From positions 1 to 62,057 of the forward strand of contig CAJYVI010000011.1 in the NCBI GenBank assembly GCA_913778145.1: a stretch of DNA of 62,057 nucleotides, written 5' to 3'. The notes under the pieces are model-generated. The model was not told the DNA's origin. It was given only the letters and a program-made list of their open reading frames with translations, and did no database searches. Below, piece after piece: positions 40,860 through 52,033 of this stretch (position 1 is the first letter of the stretch; every line of letters starts with the position of its first letter). A program made the translations under genes and the position numbers. This DNA comes from an uncultured Pseudocitrobacter sp. GTDB taxonomy: Bacteria; Pseudomonadota; Gammaproteobacteria; Enterobacterales; Enterobacteriaceae.

Positions 40860-42203
40860 TTACGCAACCTGCTGGCTCTCTTCAGCCGCGCGCTGCGCTT
40901 CTTCCTCTTCCTGTGCCAGTAGCTGTTTCTCATACACCTTGAAGAACGGGTAGTAGATGATGGCGGATACGCAGGCCAGCAGCACCACCAGAATCGCCGC
41001 GCGGAAATCCCAGCCTAACGCCCATGCGCCGCCAATCGGTGCGGGAGCCGTCCACGGAACAACCGAGATAACGCGACCAATGAGATCCAATTTCATTGCC
41101 GCCCAGGCCAGTACGGCATTAACCATCGGTGCCAGCAGGAACGGAATGAAGAACACCGGGTTCATAACAATAGGCGTACCGAAAATCACCGGTTCGTTAA
41201 TGTTGAACATGCTTGGCACGACGCTCAAACGACCAATCGAGCGCAGATGCGCGGAACGACTACGCAGATAACAAATAACCAGCCCCATCGTCGCACCCGA
41301 ACCGCCAATAACGATAAAGAAGGTCCAGAAGGCTTCCATAAAGATATGTGGCAACGGCGCGCCTTGTGCCAGCGCAGTTTGGTTCAGACCAAGGTTGGTC
41401 AGCCAGAACATCTGCAGCATCCCGGAGACAATCGCCGCCCCGTGAATGCCCGCAAACCACAGCAGATGGCCAATCAATACCGCCAGCAGAATCGCCGGTA
41501 AGGAGTCAGCGGCCGACACCAGCGGTTTAAACAGCGACATAATCGCTTGTGGGATCAGCATACCAAACTGGCTCTGAATCAGCAGGCTCAGCGGATAGAG
41601 CGTCAGCACCACCACCAGCACCGGAATCAGCAGGTCGAACGAGTTTTTGATCATCGGCGGCACCTGATCTGGCAGGCGGATACCGATGTTGTGCGCTTTC
41701 AAGAAACGCATCAGTTCAACGCAGTAAATCGCCACCAGAATGGCGGTGAAAATTCCGGTGCCGCCAAGGCTGTCGACTGGCAACGTACCGTTGGTTTTCG
41801 GCGCAGCGACCAGCAAAAACGCCATAATCGACAACATGGCGCACATAAATGGATCAAGCTGGTGGGATTTTTCGTAATGTTTGCCAAGGTTATAGGAAAT
41901 CGCCGCGCAGATGTAGATAGACATAATGCCCATCGTCATATCGAACGGCGTCAGAATACGGCCTTCAAACTCTTTTGCTAAATCTAACCATCCACGGGCA
42001 AAACCCCAGGTGGTGTCGGGCGAAAATGGCGGGTAAGCAAACACCAGTAAGAACGAGCCGACAATCATAAACGGCATCGCCGAGATAAAGCCGTCACGAA
42101 TTGCCATCACGTGACGTTGCGAGGAAATACGCCCGGCGACGGGGCTGACGTAGTTTTCCACGAACCGGAAAATTAAATTAAACGCAGTGTGACCAGCAGA
42201 CAT
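40860..42203 (-). CDS. PTS sugar transporter subunit IIC, cellobiose/lactose family
   Basis: A 447-aa membrane permease of the PTS Lac/cellobiose (CelB/ChbC-like) class. Recognisable segments include ISAMPFMIVGSFLLV near the N-terminus, LLWFAGIHG near the middle, and FNINEPVIFGTPIVMNP, the sugar-binding signature of this class. It has a cytoplasmic Glu/Gln-rich tail. Start at 42203 follows the strong AGGAGGGCTGCT. No IIA or IIB gene or glycosidase is adjacent, so it must borrow partners from elsewhere. The upstream region carries a 31-bp perfect palindrome resembling paired LacI-family operators. Sugar is probably a beta-glucoside-type disaccharide, by family only. Confidence 0.88.
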   Translation of the reverse strand: MSAGHTAFNLIFRFVENYVSPVAGRISSQRHVMAIRDGFISAMPFMIVGSFLLVFAYPPFSPDTTWGFARGWLDLAKEFEGRILTPFDMTMGIMSIYICAAISYNLGKHYEKSHQLDPFMCAMLSIMAFLLVAAPKTNGTLPVDSLGGTGIFTAILVAIYCVELMRFLKAHNIGIRLPDQVPPMIKNSFDLLIPVLVVVLTLYPLSLLIQSQFGMLIPQAIMSLFKPLVSAADSLPAILLAVLIGHLLWFAGIHGAAIVSGMLQMFWLTNLGLNQTALAQGAPLPHIFMEAFWTFFIVIGGSGATMGLVICYLRSRSAHLRSIGRLSVVPSMFNINEPVIFGTPIVMNPVFFIPFLLAPMVNAVLAWAAMKLDLIGRVISVVPWTAPAPIGGAWALGWDFRAAILVVLLACVSAIIYYPFFKVYEKQLLAQEEEEAQRAAEESQQVA

Positions 42204-42351
42204 AGCAGCCCTCCTGACAGGCTTGAGACGTAAGCACAGCAACAACGATTTTGCCGCTCTACAAACGCGTGTTACGCGACGCGTCGTACAGGGCTGTTAT
42301 TATTTGGATACACCTAAGTGACACCCACAGTTTTAATCTCCTCTCAACAGA

Positions 42352-42382
42352 ACTGCAACCGGTTACTGTAACCGGTTGCAGT
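42352..42382. promoter_or_regulatory. 31-bp perfect palindromic operator-like site
   Basis: Two 15-bp arms, ACTGCAACCGGTTAC and GTAACCGGTTGCAGT, flank a single central T. Each arm contains the 8-bp palindrome AACCGGTT, 13 bp apart centre to centre, like LacI-family half-operators with a central CG. AACCGGTT is the core of AscG-type sites. It lies 149 bp upstream of the PTS IIC start and 113 bp upstream of the divergent YbaK-like gene. No LacI-type regulator is encoded in the window. Confidence 0.75.
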
Positions 42383-42494
42383 GATTGTGAAGGAGATCCA
42401 GAAAACGCGGTTTTATCCGATTCCCATCAGGCAAATATTTACAGGATTCGAGGCTTGTGACAGATTTAACGCCACAATTTTTCAGGAGATGCCA

Positions 42495-42953
42495 ATGAGC
42501 CTGCAATCTGTGCGGCAATTCTTCGCCGAACACGCCCCCGATATTGAAATCATTGAATTAGGGCAGAGCACAGCTACCGTCGCTCTTGCCGCCGCAGCCC
42601 ACCATGTTGAGCCGGGGCAAATCGCCAAAACGCTGTCGCTGAAAGTTAAAGACCAGGTCATTCTGATCGTGGCGAAAGGCGATGCCAGACTGGATAATAA
42701 AAAACTCAAAGCCACCTTCGGCGCCAAAGCTCGCATGCTAAGCAGCGATGAAGTGGTAACGTTAACCGGCCACCCGGTCGGCGGCGTATGCCCGTTTGGC
42801 CTGGAAAACCCGCTCGCCGTTTATTGCGATGTGTCTTTGCAGCACTATTCTGAAGTTTTACCTGCCGCCGGCGCGACGCACAGCGCGGTGCGGATATCCC
42901 CCGAACGCATGGCGCAGCTGACGGAAGCGACCTGGGTCGATGTATGTCTTTAA
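42495..42953 (+). CDS. YbaK/EbsC-family aminoacyl-tRNA deacylase-like protein
   Basis: A 152-aa protein of the YbaK/ProX editing-domain family, which removes wrongly attached amino acids from tRNA. Motifs: IAKTLSLKVKDQVILIVAKGDARLDNKKLK with the conserved Lys of family active sites, and HPVGGVCPFGL. Start at 42495 is 6 bp after AGGAG. It diverges from the PTS gene; whether the shared region controls both is unclear. Substrate tRNA cannot be deduced. Confidence 0.85.
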   Translation: MSLQSVRQFFAEHAPDIEIIELGQSTATVALAAAAHHVEPGQIAKTLSLKVKDQVILIVAKGDARLDNKKLKATFGAKARMLSSDEVVTLTGHPVGGVCPFGLENPLAVYCDVSLQHYSEVLPAAGATHSAVRISPERMAQLTEATWVDVCL

Positions 42954-42990
42954 TCATCCGGCACCGGAGCGGCCGCGCGCCGGAATGGTA

Positions 42991-43671
42991 CTACTGAAAA
43001 AAGGACAGATCGCTGGATAACCCTTCCCGATCGGGCAGCGACATCAGTAAATCGGCGGCGCTCAGTAAGCCAATATCGGAATTGACGCCCAGTTTCGCCA
43101 TCGCATTAAATTTATGCGCGCGAATGGTTTTAATATTGCGTTCAAGCCGCGCGGCGATATCCGTCAGGGAGTAGCCGCAGGTCATATACCGTAATATGGC
43201 TAGCTCGGTTGGGCTGAGAAAGCGGTGATGAACGGTAATATCGCCCTCATCCTGCGCGGGCTGCTGCGTGCCGCCGTTGCGCAAAAGTTCAAGGATCGTG
43301 CTCTTTAGCCTGGAGAGTGATTCTGCCTTGCTTACCACGCCGTTCAGCAACGTCGGAGAGAGTTGCTTGATCAGTTCGACCTCCTGGCGATCGCTCGCCA
43401 GAATAATGCGTAGAATATCTGGCCTGCTGTTCGCTATTTCGTCCTGAATAAGCAGGCTTTCCAGGCGCAGTTCACGCGTGCCTGACAGGCAACAAATAAC
43501 CGCAAAATAGTTATCGCTCAGCAGAGATTCTCGTAACGCCTCTGCCGAGCGGAAAAAATGAAATACATAGGGGCTTCTGGAAGACGCGGCGAGCAGATGG
43601 CGCAGGCCGACTTCCGCCATCACGCAGGGTTCGACTATAGCGACATGCTGCTTTCCGTGATGTTTTTCCAT
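42991..43671 (-). CDS. bglJ: LuxR-type transcriptional regulator BglJ
   Basis: A 226-aa regulator (E. coli BglJ 225) that works with RcsB as a heterodimer to activate promoters, including the bgl operon in E. coli. The C-terminal LuxR helix-turn-helix is [37 protein letters not shown] (about residues 152-188). The receiver-like N-terminal half lacks a clear phosphoacceptor set. It starts 37 bp inside yjjQ, so the two are co-translated. Confidence 0.93.
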   Translation of the reverse strand: MEKHHGKQHVAIVEPCVMAEVGLRHLLAASSRSPYVFHFFRSAEALRESLLSDNYFAVICCLSGTRELRLESLLIQDEIANSRPDILRIILASDRQEVELIKQLSPTLLNGVVSKAESLSRLKSTILELLRNGGTQQPAQDEGDITVHHRFLSPTELAILRYMTCGYSLTDIAARLERNIKTIRAHKFNAMAKLGVNSDIGLLSAADLLMSLPDREGLSSDLSFFQ

Positions 43672-44354
43672 TCTGCCGGTTCTCCATATGCTGAGTAGAG
43701 ATTGAGTTCCTTCATTCCCTGAGTGCTGTTGATCCAGGCATACATTTCCGCGTTGCTGCGTAATGACAAACGACGCATCGCGCTATTCTTCTGCGCGCTG
43801 ATCGTTTTATTGCTCTTTTTCAACAAGGTGGCGATTTGATTAATGCCCCATCCCTTCGCCAGCAGACGTAAAACCTTACGTTCTGACAGCGTCAGCATCA
43901 CCATTTTTTCATTTTCAGCATGAATAGCATCGTATTCCGGCACCAGCAGCGTTTGGCTGATACGCTCGGCGGAAGCTCCGCCCTGGCGAATCGCCATGAC
44001 CACCCGTTCAACGGGTTCAGAATCAGACAGCAGGGTGCTTTCCGGACGCATCAGAAATTCAACAGCAAGGGGATAAAGCGGGCGGCTTACCAGAAAAACC
44101 CAATGAATATCACGATATTGCGTTAATAAAGAGTAATATTGCTCGCACACGTTGCGCGGTTGATGAATATCGCCAGAGAGATCGACCAGCACCAGGTCAG
44201 CCCGACGAAGCTGGAGCAGCGTAAGCTCTTCCAGTGAGTGGCAAGCATTCAGCTCATAATCAGGGAAATGCGCGCTCATGATCGCATTTAACCCCGACTG
44301 CATTACCGGTATCTTACTGATAATGACGCCAAACTTGCAGTATCCTTGTAACAT
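43635..44354 (-). CDS. yjjQ: LuxR-type transcriptional regulator YjjQ
   Basis: A 239-aa regulator (E. coli YjjQ 241) that represses motility and other loci in E. coli. Start at 44354 ([21 protein letters not shown]). The C-terminal HTH is [41 protein letters not shown]. First gene of yjjQ-bglJ, preceded by a long AT-rich region typical of H-NS-silenced promoters. Confidence 0.93.
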   Translation of the reverse strand: MLQGYCKFGVIISKIPVMQSGLNAIMSAHFPDYELNACHSLEELTLLQLRRADLVLVDLSGDIHQPRNVCEQYYSLLTQYRDIHWVFLVSRPLYPLAVEFLMRPESTLLSDSEPVERVVMAIRQGGASAERISQTLLVPEYDAIHAENEKMVMLTLSERKVLRLLAKGWGINQIATLLKKSNKTISAQKNSAMRRLSLRSNAEMYAWINSTQGMKELNLYSAYGEPAEWKNITESSMSL

Positions 44355-44704
44355 AAAACCTCCGCATCCAATCGAAGATCCTTTTTTATACTCAATCACG
44401 AGGGTGTTTTGTTAAAAAATGGACCTGTTCTTCCTTGTTCCTGAAATACCCTTCTTTACCCTGATGAATTAAATGCAATCAATATATTTAAATAAATACC
44501 ACCACGGCGAAAGGTTAACCGACATAATATGTCATATTGTTTATAAAATGGTAATATAAATGCAGTTAGAAAAAATGAATAAACGCGTAAGTTATAATTA
44601 AAACATTTATTAATTATATGTTTTGCTTGATGTGTATTTATTATTTGAATTAATATGGAAGTATATCCCCTCACGCTTAAATGATAACAGTGAGGGGAAT
44701 AAAG
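44355..44704. promoter_or_regulatory. AT-rich yjjQ upstream region and pobA 3' flank
   Basis: About 350 bp without a convincing gene. 44470-44665 is strikingly AT-rich with many TATAAT-like hexamers, fitting an H-NS-bound yjjQ-bglJ promoter, as known in E. coli. CCCCTCAC (44667-44674) and GTGAGGGG (44690-44697) form an 8-bp stem with a 15-nt loop, a weak terminator candidate for pobA (minus strand). The 72-codon ORF here is low-complexity and not supported. Confidence 0.5.
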
Positions 44705-46172
<1,468 letters not shown>

Positions 46173-46955
46173 ATGACCACGGAAGTAGATCACAATACCC
46201 AGCGCGGCATTACGCGGCTCTGTATTCAGTGCGGCCTTTTTCTGCTGCAGCACGGCGCGGAAAGCGCGCTGGTTGATGAGCTGTCGTCACGTTTAGGCCG
46301 CGCGTTGGGAATGGACAGCGTCGAAATAGCCATTTCACCGAATGCCATTGTTTTATCGACCATTAAAGACGGGCAATGTATTACGTCGACGCGTAAAAAT
46401 GCCGATCGCGGCATCAACATGCACGTCGTTACCGAAATCCAGCACATCGTCATCATGGCAGAGCATAAACTGCTGGATGCGCGCGATGTCGCCAAACGCT
46501 TCACGCAAATCAAGCCGCTGCGCTATCCGCGCTGGTTAGTGGTGATGATGGTCGGCCTTTCCTGCGCCTGCTTCTGCAAACTCAACAACGGCGGCTGGGA
46601 TGGCGCGTTCGTCACGCTCTGCGCCAGCACCATCGCAATGTACATTCGCCAGGTTCTCACGCACCGCGCGATGCACCCGCAAATCAATTTCTGTATCACC
46701 GCCTTTGCCGCTACTACCGTCTCCGGCCTGCTGCTGCGCGTGCCTGCATTCAGCCAAACCTCCACCGTGGCGATGGCAGCCAGCGTACTGCTGCTGGTGC
46801 CGGGCTTCCCGCTCATTAACGCCGTGGCCGACATGTTTAAGGGCCATATCAATACCGGGCTGGCGCGCTGGGCCATTGCCAGCCTGCTGACTCTTGCAAC
46901 CTGCGTGGGCGTGGTGATGGCAATGACCGTTTGGGGGCTGCGCGGATGGGTATAA
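46173..46955 (+). CDS. yjjP: Inner-membrane YjjP, ThrE-family exporter half
   Basis: A 260-aa protein similar to E. coli YjjP (256 aa), the large half of a split ThrE-type exporter (DUF1212). With YjjB it has been implicated in succinate export in E. coli. N-terminal soluble part ([26 protein letters not shown]) followed by about five helices from residue 120 on ([20 protein letters not shown]...). Start at 46173; it overlaps yjjB by 10 bp. Confidence 0.9.
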   Translation: MTTEVDHNTQRGITRLCIQCGLFLLQHGAESALVDELSSRLGRALGMDSVEIAISPNAIVLSTIKDGQCITSTRKNADRGINMHVVTEIQHIVIMAEHKLLDARDVAKRFTQIKPLRYPRWLVVMMVGLSCACFCKLNNGGWDGAFVTLCASTIAMYIRQVLTHRAMHPQINFCITAFAATTVSGLLLRVPAFSQTSTVAMAASVLLLVPGFPLINAVADMFKGHINTGLARWAIASLLTLATCVGVVMAMTVWGLRGWV

Positions 46956-47419
46956 TCGACTTTATGCTGGCGCTGGTTCAGGACATCATTCTCTCATCCA
47001 TTCCCGCGGTTGGTTTTGCGATGGTATTCAACGTGCCGCACCGGGCGCTGCCGTGGTGTGCGCTGCTGGGCGCGATCGGCCACAGCTCGCGTTTTGTGAT
47101 GATGACCGCCGGGTTCAATATTGAGTGGGCAACATTTCTCGCTGCGATCCTGGTCGGCAGCATCGGTATCCGCTGGTCGCGCTGGTACCTGGCGCATCCG
47201 AAGATCTTTACCGTGGCCGCCGTCATCCCCATGTTTCCCGGTATCTCGGCCTATACCGCGATGATTTCCGCCGTGAAAATCAGTCATTTCGGTTACACGG
47301 AAGAATTGATGATTGCCCTCCTCAGCAACTTCCTGAAAGCCTCGTCGATTGTCGGCGCGCTCTCTATCGGCCTGTCGATTCCAGGCCTGTGGCTATATCG
47401 CAAACGCCCACGCGTGTAA
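46946..47419 (+). CDS. yjjB: Inner-membrane YjjB, ThrE-family exporter half
   Basis: A 157-aa, four-to-five-helix membrane protein, equal in length to E. coli YjjB (DUF3815), the small half of the split ThrE exporter. It shares [21 protein letters not shown] and [22 protein letters not shown]. Start at 46946 lies inside yjjP, giving coupled translation. Confidence 0.93.
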   Translation: MGIIDFMLALVQDIILSSIPAVGFAMVFNVPHRALPWCALLGAIGHSSRFVMMTAGFNIEWATFLAAILVGSIGIRWSRWYLAHPKIFTVAAVIPMFPGISAYTAMISAVKISHFGYTEELMIALLSNFLKASSIVGALSIGLSIPGLWLYRKRPRV

Positions 47420-47544
47420 CTTTCTACACGACGGCAGCGCGGGATTAAGGCTGCCGTCACCTTCATGCTCTGTGCTACTATATGCACATTAACCTGCGGG
47501 AAAACCGCAGCCTTCCTGTTGTTTTTCTGTATTGAGATAGTGTT

Positions 47545-48084
47545 ATGTCTTCTCGTATTTTGACGCCGAACGTGATTGGTATTGACGCCTTTGTCGCCGA
47601 TCCTGCTGCCATTCTTGCTAAAACGGAAGGTGGCGCACTGGCCGTGTTTGCGAACAATGCGCCCGCGTTCTACGCCATCACGCCGGAACGGCTGGCACAA
47701 TTGTTAGCGCTGGAAGAAAAGCTCGCCCGTCCGGGCAGCGACGTGGCGCTGGATGCGCAGTTCTTTGAAGAGCCTGCGCCCGTCCCTGTTGCCGTGCCGA
47801 TGGGTAAGTTTGCCATGTACGCAGGCTGGCAACCAGATGCCGAATTTTTGCGGCTTTCTGCCCTGTGGGGTATTGCCCTCAGCGAGCCGGTCACCCCGGA
47901 AGAGCTGGCTTCTTTTGTCGCTTACTGGCAGGCGGAAGGGAAAGTGTTCCATCATGTACAGTGGCAGCAAAAACTGGCGCGTAGCGTACAAATGGGCCGC
48001 GCGAGTAACAACGGCCAGCCGAAGCGCGATCTGAATAGCGTATCCGAACCCGATAGCCATATTCCCCCTGGTTTCAGAGGATGA
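47545..48084 (+). CDS. dnaT: Primosomal protein DnaT
   Basis: Primosome component (179 aa, E. coli length) acting with PriA, PriB and DnaC in replication restart. N-terminal [20 protein letters not shown] and C-terminal [21 protein letters not shown] are intact. Its stop overlaps the dnaC start region. About 125 bp separate it from yjjB, including a GACGGCAGC/GCTGCCGTC hairpin (47430-47458) that may end the yjjPB transcript. Confidence 0.97.
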   Translation: MSSRILTPNVIGIDAFVADPAAILAKTEGGALAVFANNAPAFYAITPERLAQLLALEEKLARPGSDVALDAQFFEEPAPVPVAVPMGKFAMYAGWQPDAEFLRLSALWGIALSEPVTPEELASFVAYWQAEGKVFHHVQWQQKLARSVQMGRASNNGQPKRDLNSVSEPDSHIPPGFRG

Positions 48085-48086
48085 GC

Positions 48087-48824
48087 ATGAAAAACGTTGG
48101 CGATTTAATGCAACGCCTGCAAAAGATGATGCCGGCGAACGTCAAGCCCGCCTTCACCACCGGTGAAGAGCTGCTGGCCTGGCAAAAAGAGCAGGGAAAA
48201 ATCCGCGCCGCTGCGCTGGAGCGGGAAAACCGCGCCATGAAGATGCAGCGCACGTTTAACCGCTCGGGCATTCGCCCGCTGCACCAGAACTGCTCGTTCG
48301 ACAATTATCGCGTGGAAAACGAAGGCCAGATGAACGCGCTGTCCAAAGCGCGTCAGTACGTGGAAGAGTTCGATGGCAACATTGCCAGCTTTATCTTCTC
48401 CGGCAAGCCTGGCACCGGGAAAAACCACCTGGCGGCAGCCATTTGTAACGAACTGCTCCTTCGCGGGAAATCGGTGCTGATTATCACCGTTGCCGACATT
48501 ATGTCGGCCATGAAGGATACTTTCAGCAATCGGGAAACCAGCGAAGAACAACTGCTTAACGATCTCAGCCAGGTTGACTTGCTGGTAATTGACGAAATCG
48601 GCGTACAAACAGAGTCACGCTACGAGAAAGTGATCATCAACCAGATTGTCGATCGTCGCTCTTCTTCCAAGCGCCCTACCGGCATGCTCACCAACAGCAA
48701 TATGGATGAGATGAACAAGTTGCTGGGAGAGCGCGTGATGGACCGTATGCGTCTTGGTAATAGTCTGTGGGTGATTTTTAACTGGGACAGCTATCGCAGC
48801 CGGGTAACGGGCAAAGAGTATTGA
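48087..48824 (+). CDS. dnaC: Replicative helicase loader DnaC
   Basis: AAA+ ATPase (245 aa, E. coli length) that loads DnaB helicase. N-terminal DnaB-binding segment MKNVGDLMQRLQKMMP, Walker A SGKPGTGKNHL (about residues 101-111), Walker B LLVIDEIG (about 166-173). ATG at 48087 is chosen to match E. coli; ATG at 48081, overlapping the dnaT stop, is also in frame. Confidence 0.97.
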   Translation: MKNVGDLMQRLQKMMPANVKPAFTTGEELLAWQKEQGKIRAAALERENRAMKMQRTFNRSGIRPLHQNCSFDNYRVENEGQMNALSKARQYVEEFDGNIASFIFSGKPGTGKNHLAAAICNELLLRGKSVLIITVADIMSAMKDTFSNRETSEEQLLNDLSQVDLLVIDEIGVQTESRYEKVIINQIVDRRSSSKRPTGMLTNSNMDEMNKLLGERVMDRMRLGNSLWVIFNWDSYRSRVTGKEY

Positions 48825-48895
48825 GATAAATCTTAGTGGCTACCGGGAGTATACTGGCGGCCTAACACATTCATTGTATGATTAGAGCACTTCTC

Positions 48896-49387
48896 ATGAA
48901 AACAACCAAATCCCTGTTTTGCAGCGCGATCCTTGCAGGCGCCTTCTTCGCTACGGCGGCTAACGCCAGTTCCCTGACCGACACGCTGAGCAGCGCCGCC
49001 AGCCAGTTGGGCGGCCAGAGCAGCAGCCAGCAGAGCGGTACATCCCTCTCCTCATTAACCAGCCTGCTCAATGGCGGCTCGCAATCTTTGAGCTCCAGCA
49101 CCATGAACAACGCGGCGGGCATTATGGGTTACTGTGCAAAAGAGAAAATCACCTCGGTTGCCAACGTCGATAACATCAAATCTCAGGTGCTGGATAAACT
49201 GGGTCTGGACACTGCCGCCGAGCAGAAAAAAGACACCAGCTATATGGACGGCATCCAGGGCCTGCTGAATGCAAAAGATGGCCAGCAGCTGAATCTTGAA
49301 AGCCTGGGCAATACCGAGCTGGGTAAAAAAGTAAAAGCCAAAGCCTGCGATCTGGTGCTGAAACAGGGTGTAAACTTCCTCTCCTGA
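48896..49387 (+). CDS. yjjA: DUF2501 secreted protein YjjA
   Basis: A 163-aa protein with a clear signal peptide (MKTTKSLFCSAILAGAFFATAANA) followed by a Ser/Gln-rich linker and a helical C-terminal domain with two cysteines (GYCAKEK, KACDLV). Similar to E. coli YjjA, of unknown function and probably periplasmic. The start at 48896 removes seven residues preceding the signal peptide. Terminator-like hairpin follows. Confidence 0.88.
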   Translation: MKTTKSLFCSAILAGAFFATAANASSLTDTLSSAASQLGGQSSSQQSGTSLSSLTSLLNGGSQSLSSSTMNNAAGIMGYCAKEKITSVANVDNIKSQVLDKLGLDTAAEQKKDTSYMDGIQGLLNAKDGQQLNLESLGNTELGKKVKAKACDLVLKQGVNFLS

Positions 49388-49398
49388 TCCCGCTAAGC

Positions 49399-49430
49399 GT
49401 GCGGATGAGCGCCCATTCGCTTATCCGCAC
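49399..49430 (+). terminator. Hairpin after yjjA
   Basis: GTGCGGATGAGCG and CGCTTATCCGCAC form a 13-bp stem (one G-T) with a 6-nt loop, 12 bp after the yjjA stop. No strong T-run. Confidence 0.65.
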
Positions 49431-49620
49431 ACTACGACGTTCCTCTTACCCCTCACGCGCAAAAGTTCCCTTCTTCCGCGATAAGACCGGCTATTTATAA
49501 ACCAATTCTGAACAACAGCACACTTTGATGACGCTAGAATTGCAGCAATACGACGGCATGATTACATTATGCGGTTAAATAAATGTCTGGCCAGAAAACT
49601 GGCGCTGTTGAGGATACGTA

Positions 49621-51912
49621 GTGTCAGAGTTGCTCTCCCTTGCTCTTTTTCTTGCCTCCGTGGCGATTTACGCCCTGAAGGCAGGCCGCAATACGTGGTG
49701 GTTCGCCGCTACGCTGATCGTTTTGGGATTTTTTGTCGTACTCAACATTACGCTCTACGCCAGCGACTATTTCACCGGCGACGGCATCAATGACGCCGTA
49801 CTTTACACGCTCACCAACAGCCTGACCGGTGCGGGCGTCAGCAAGTACATCCTGCCCGGTATCGGCCTGGTGTTAGGGCTGATTGCCGTATTCGGCACGC
49901 TCGGCTGGCTGCTGCGCCGCCGCCGTCATCATCCGCATCATTTTGGGTATAGCCTGCTGGCGCTAGTGCTGGCAGTGGGTTCCGTCGATGCCAGCCCGGC
50001 CTTTCGCCAGATTAGCGAGTTGGTTAAATCCCAGTCGCGCGATGGCGATCCTGATTTCTCTATCTATTACAAAGAGCCCGCCAAAAGTATTCCGCAGCCA
50101 AAGCTGAACCTCGTCTACATCTACGGGGAAAGCCTTGAGCGCACCTATTTTGATAATGAGGCGTTTCCGGATCTTACGCCGGAACTGGGCGCACTGAAAA
50201 ACGACAGTATCGATTTCAGCCACACCATGCAGCTACCGGGCACTGACTACACTATCGCCGGAATGGTCGCCTCCCAGTGCGGCATTCCGTTGTTCGCACC
50301 GTTTGAAGGCAACGCTTCCGCCTCGCTCTCCAGCTTCTTCCCACAGAATATCTGCCTTGGCGATATCCTGAAAAACTCCGGCTATGAGAACTATTTCGTG
50401 CAGGGCGCTAACCTGCGTTTCGCCGGGAAGGATGTGTTCCTGAAGTCGCACGGTTTCGACAACCTCTACGGATCCGAAGAGCTGAAAGCCACCGTCGACG
50501 ACCCGCACTACCGTAACGACTGGGGCTTCTACGACGACACGGTGCTGGACGAAGCGTGGAAAAAATTCGAAACGCTTTCAAAAGAGGGTAAGCGTTTCTC
50601 GCTGTTTACCCTGACCGTCGACACCCATCATCCGGATGGTTTTATCTCACGCAGTTGCTCGCGTAAAAGCTATGAAATTGGCGGCAAGTCCAACCAGTCC
50701 TTCAGCGCTGTCAGCTGTAGCCAGCAGAATATTGCGGAATTCATCAATAAAATCAAAGCGTCCCCGTACTTTAAAAACACGGTAATTGTGGTCTCCTCCG
50801 ATCATCTGGCAATGAAAAATACCGCCTGGGATTACCTTAATAAGCAGGATCGCAACAATCTGTTCTTCGTCCTGCGCGGCGACCAGCCCCAGCAGGAAGT
50901 GATGGCGCAAAAGCGTAATACCATGGATAACGGCGCGACGGTGCTTGATATTCTGGGCGGCGATAACTTTATCGGCCTTGGGCGCAGCAGCCTCTCGGGC
51001 GAATCGCTGTCGACCATTTTCCTCAACATGAAAGAGAAAGTGCTGGCGTGGAAACCGGATATCATCCGCCTGTGGAATTTCCCTAAAGAGATGAAAGATT
51101 TCACCATCGACTCGCAGAAAAACATGATTGCCTTCTCCGGCAGCCATTTCCGTCTGCCGCTGCTGCTGCGCGTGTCGGAAAAACGCGTCGAGCCGTTGCC
51201 GGAAAGTGAATACTCCGCGCCGCTGCGCTATCAGTTAGCTGATTTTGCCCCGCGCGATAACTTCGTCTGGGTCGACCGCTGCTACAAGATGGGCCAGCTT
51301 TGGGCGCCGGAATTCGCGCTTTCCACCGACTGGTGCGTCTCGCAGGGGCAACTAGGCGGCGAACAAAAAGTACAGCACGTCGATAAAGCGCAGTGGAAAG
51401 GCAAAACGGCGTTTAAAGACACGGTGATCGACATGACCCGCTACAACGGTAACGTCGACACGTTGAAAGTGGTGGATAATGATATTCGCTACAAAGCCGA
51501 CAGCTTCATTTTCAACGTCGCTGGTGCGCCGGAAGAGGTGAAGCAGTTTAGCGGCATTTCGCGCCCGGAAACCTGGGGGCGCTGGTCTAACGCGCAGTTG
51601 GGCAATGAAGTGAAGATTGAGTATCAGCATCCGCTGCCGAAGAAATTTGACCTGGTGATCACCGCGAAAGCGTTTGGTCAGAATGCCGATAAACCGATTC
51701 CCGTGCGCGTCGGCAATAGCGAGCAAACACTGACGCTTGGGCACGACGTGACCACTACCACGCTGCACTTCGATAACCCGGCGCAGGCCAACACGCTGGT
51801 GATTGTTCCGCCTGCACCGGAGTCTACAAACGAAGGGAATATCCTCGGCCATTCCCCGCGTCAGCTGGGGATTGGGATGGTGGAGATTAAAGTGGTTGAG
51901 GCGCAGGGGTAA
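49621..51912 (+). CDS. opgB: Phosphoglycerol transferase I OpgB (MdoB)
   Basis: Transfers phosphoglycerol from phosphatidylglycerol to osmoregulated periplasmic glucans. 763 aa, exactly the E. coli length; the GTG at 49621 gives [13 protein letters not shown]. Four N-terminal membrane helices (to about residue 125) precede a periplasmic sulfatase/LTA-synthase-like catalytic domain with [11 protein letters not shown] (nucleophile Thr region), [26 protein letters not shown] and VVSSDHLAM. The stop is followed after 4 bp by the second copy of the long palindromic element. Confidence 0.97.
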   Translation: MSELLSLALFLASVAIYALKAGRNTWWFAATLIVLGFFVVLNITLYASDYFTGDGINDAVLYTLTNSLTGAGVSKYILPGIGLVLGLIAVFGTLGWLLRRRRHHPHHFGYSLLALVLAVGSVDASPAFRQISELVKSQSRDGDPDFSIYYKEPAKSIPQPKLNLVYIYGESLERTYFDNEAFPDLTPELGALKNDSIDFSHTMQLPGTDYTIAGMVASQCGIPLFAPFEGNASASLSSFFPQNICLGDILKNSGYENYFVQGANLRFAGKDVFLKSHGFDNLYGSEELKATVDDPHYRNDWGFYDDTVLDEAWKKFETLSKEGKRFSLFTLTVDTHHPDGFISRSCSRKSYEIGGKSNQSFSAVSCSQQNIAEFINKIKASPYFKNTVIVVSSDHLAMKNTAWDYLNKQDRNNLFFVLRGDQPQQEVMAQKRNTMDNGATVLDILGGDNFIGLGRSSLSGESLSTIFLNMKEKVLAWKPDIIRLWNFPKEMKDFTIDSQKNMIAFSGSHFRLPLLLRVSEKRVEPLPESEYSAPLRYQLADFAPRDNFVWVDRCYKMGQLWAPEFALSTDWCVSQGQLGGEQKVQHVDKAQWKGKTAFKDTVIDMTRYNGNVDTLKVVDNDIRYKADSFIFNVAGAPEEVKQFSGISRPETWGRWSNAQLGNEVKIEYQHPLPKKFDLVITAKAFGQNADKPIPVRVGNSEQTLTLGHDVTTTTLHFDNPAQANTLVIVPPAPESTNEGNILGHSPRQLGIGMVEIKVVEAQG

Positions 51913-51916
51913 GGGA

Positions 51917-52024
51917 CCCCTCACCCTAACCCTCTCCCCAAAGGGGAGAGGGAACCGATTGTGCCAATAGCGAGATAGGTGCGGTTTTCTCCCTCTCCCC
52001 TTTGGGGAGAGGGCGGGGTGAGGG
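51917..52024. repeat. 108-bp composite palindromic element, copy 2
   Basis: Near-identical to the reverse complement of the element at 21208-21313. It has CCCCTCACCCTAACCC, a CCCTCTCCCCAAAGGGGAGAGGG hairpin arm, the AACCGATTGTGCCAAT...GTGCGGTTTTC core, a second hairpin arm and GGGCGGGGTGAGGGG. It fills the convergent opgB-tsr gap, 4 bp after the opgB stop and 9 bp from the tsr stop, spacing almost identical to copy 1. Likely bidirectional transcript-ending structure. Confidence 0.85.
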
Positions 52025-52033
52025 GTGAGGGCC

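Noticed and set aside
44456-44674. 72-codon minus-strand ORF upstream of yjjQ
   Set aside because: It lies in very AT-rich regulatory DNA, has low-complexity composition and overlaps the hairpin after pobA.
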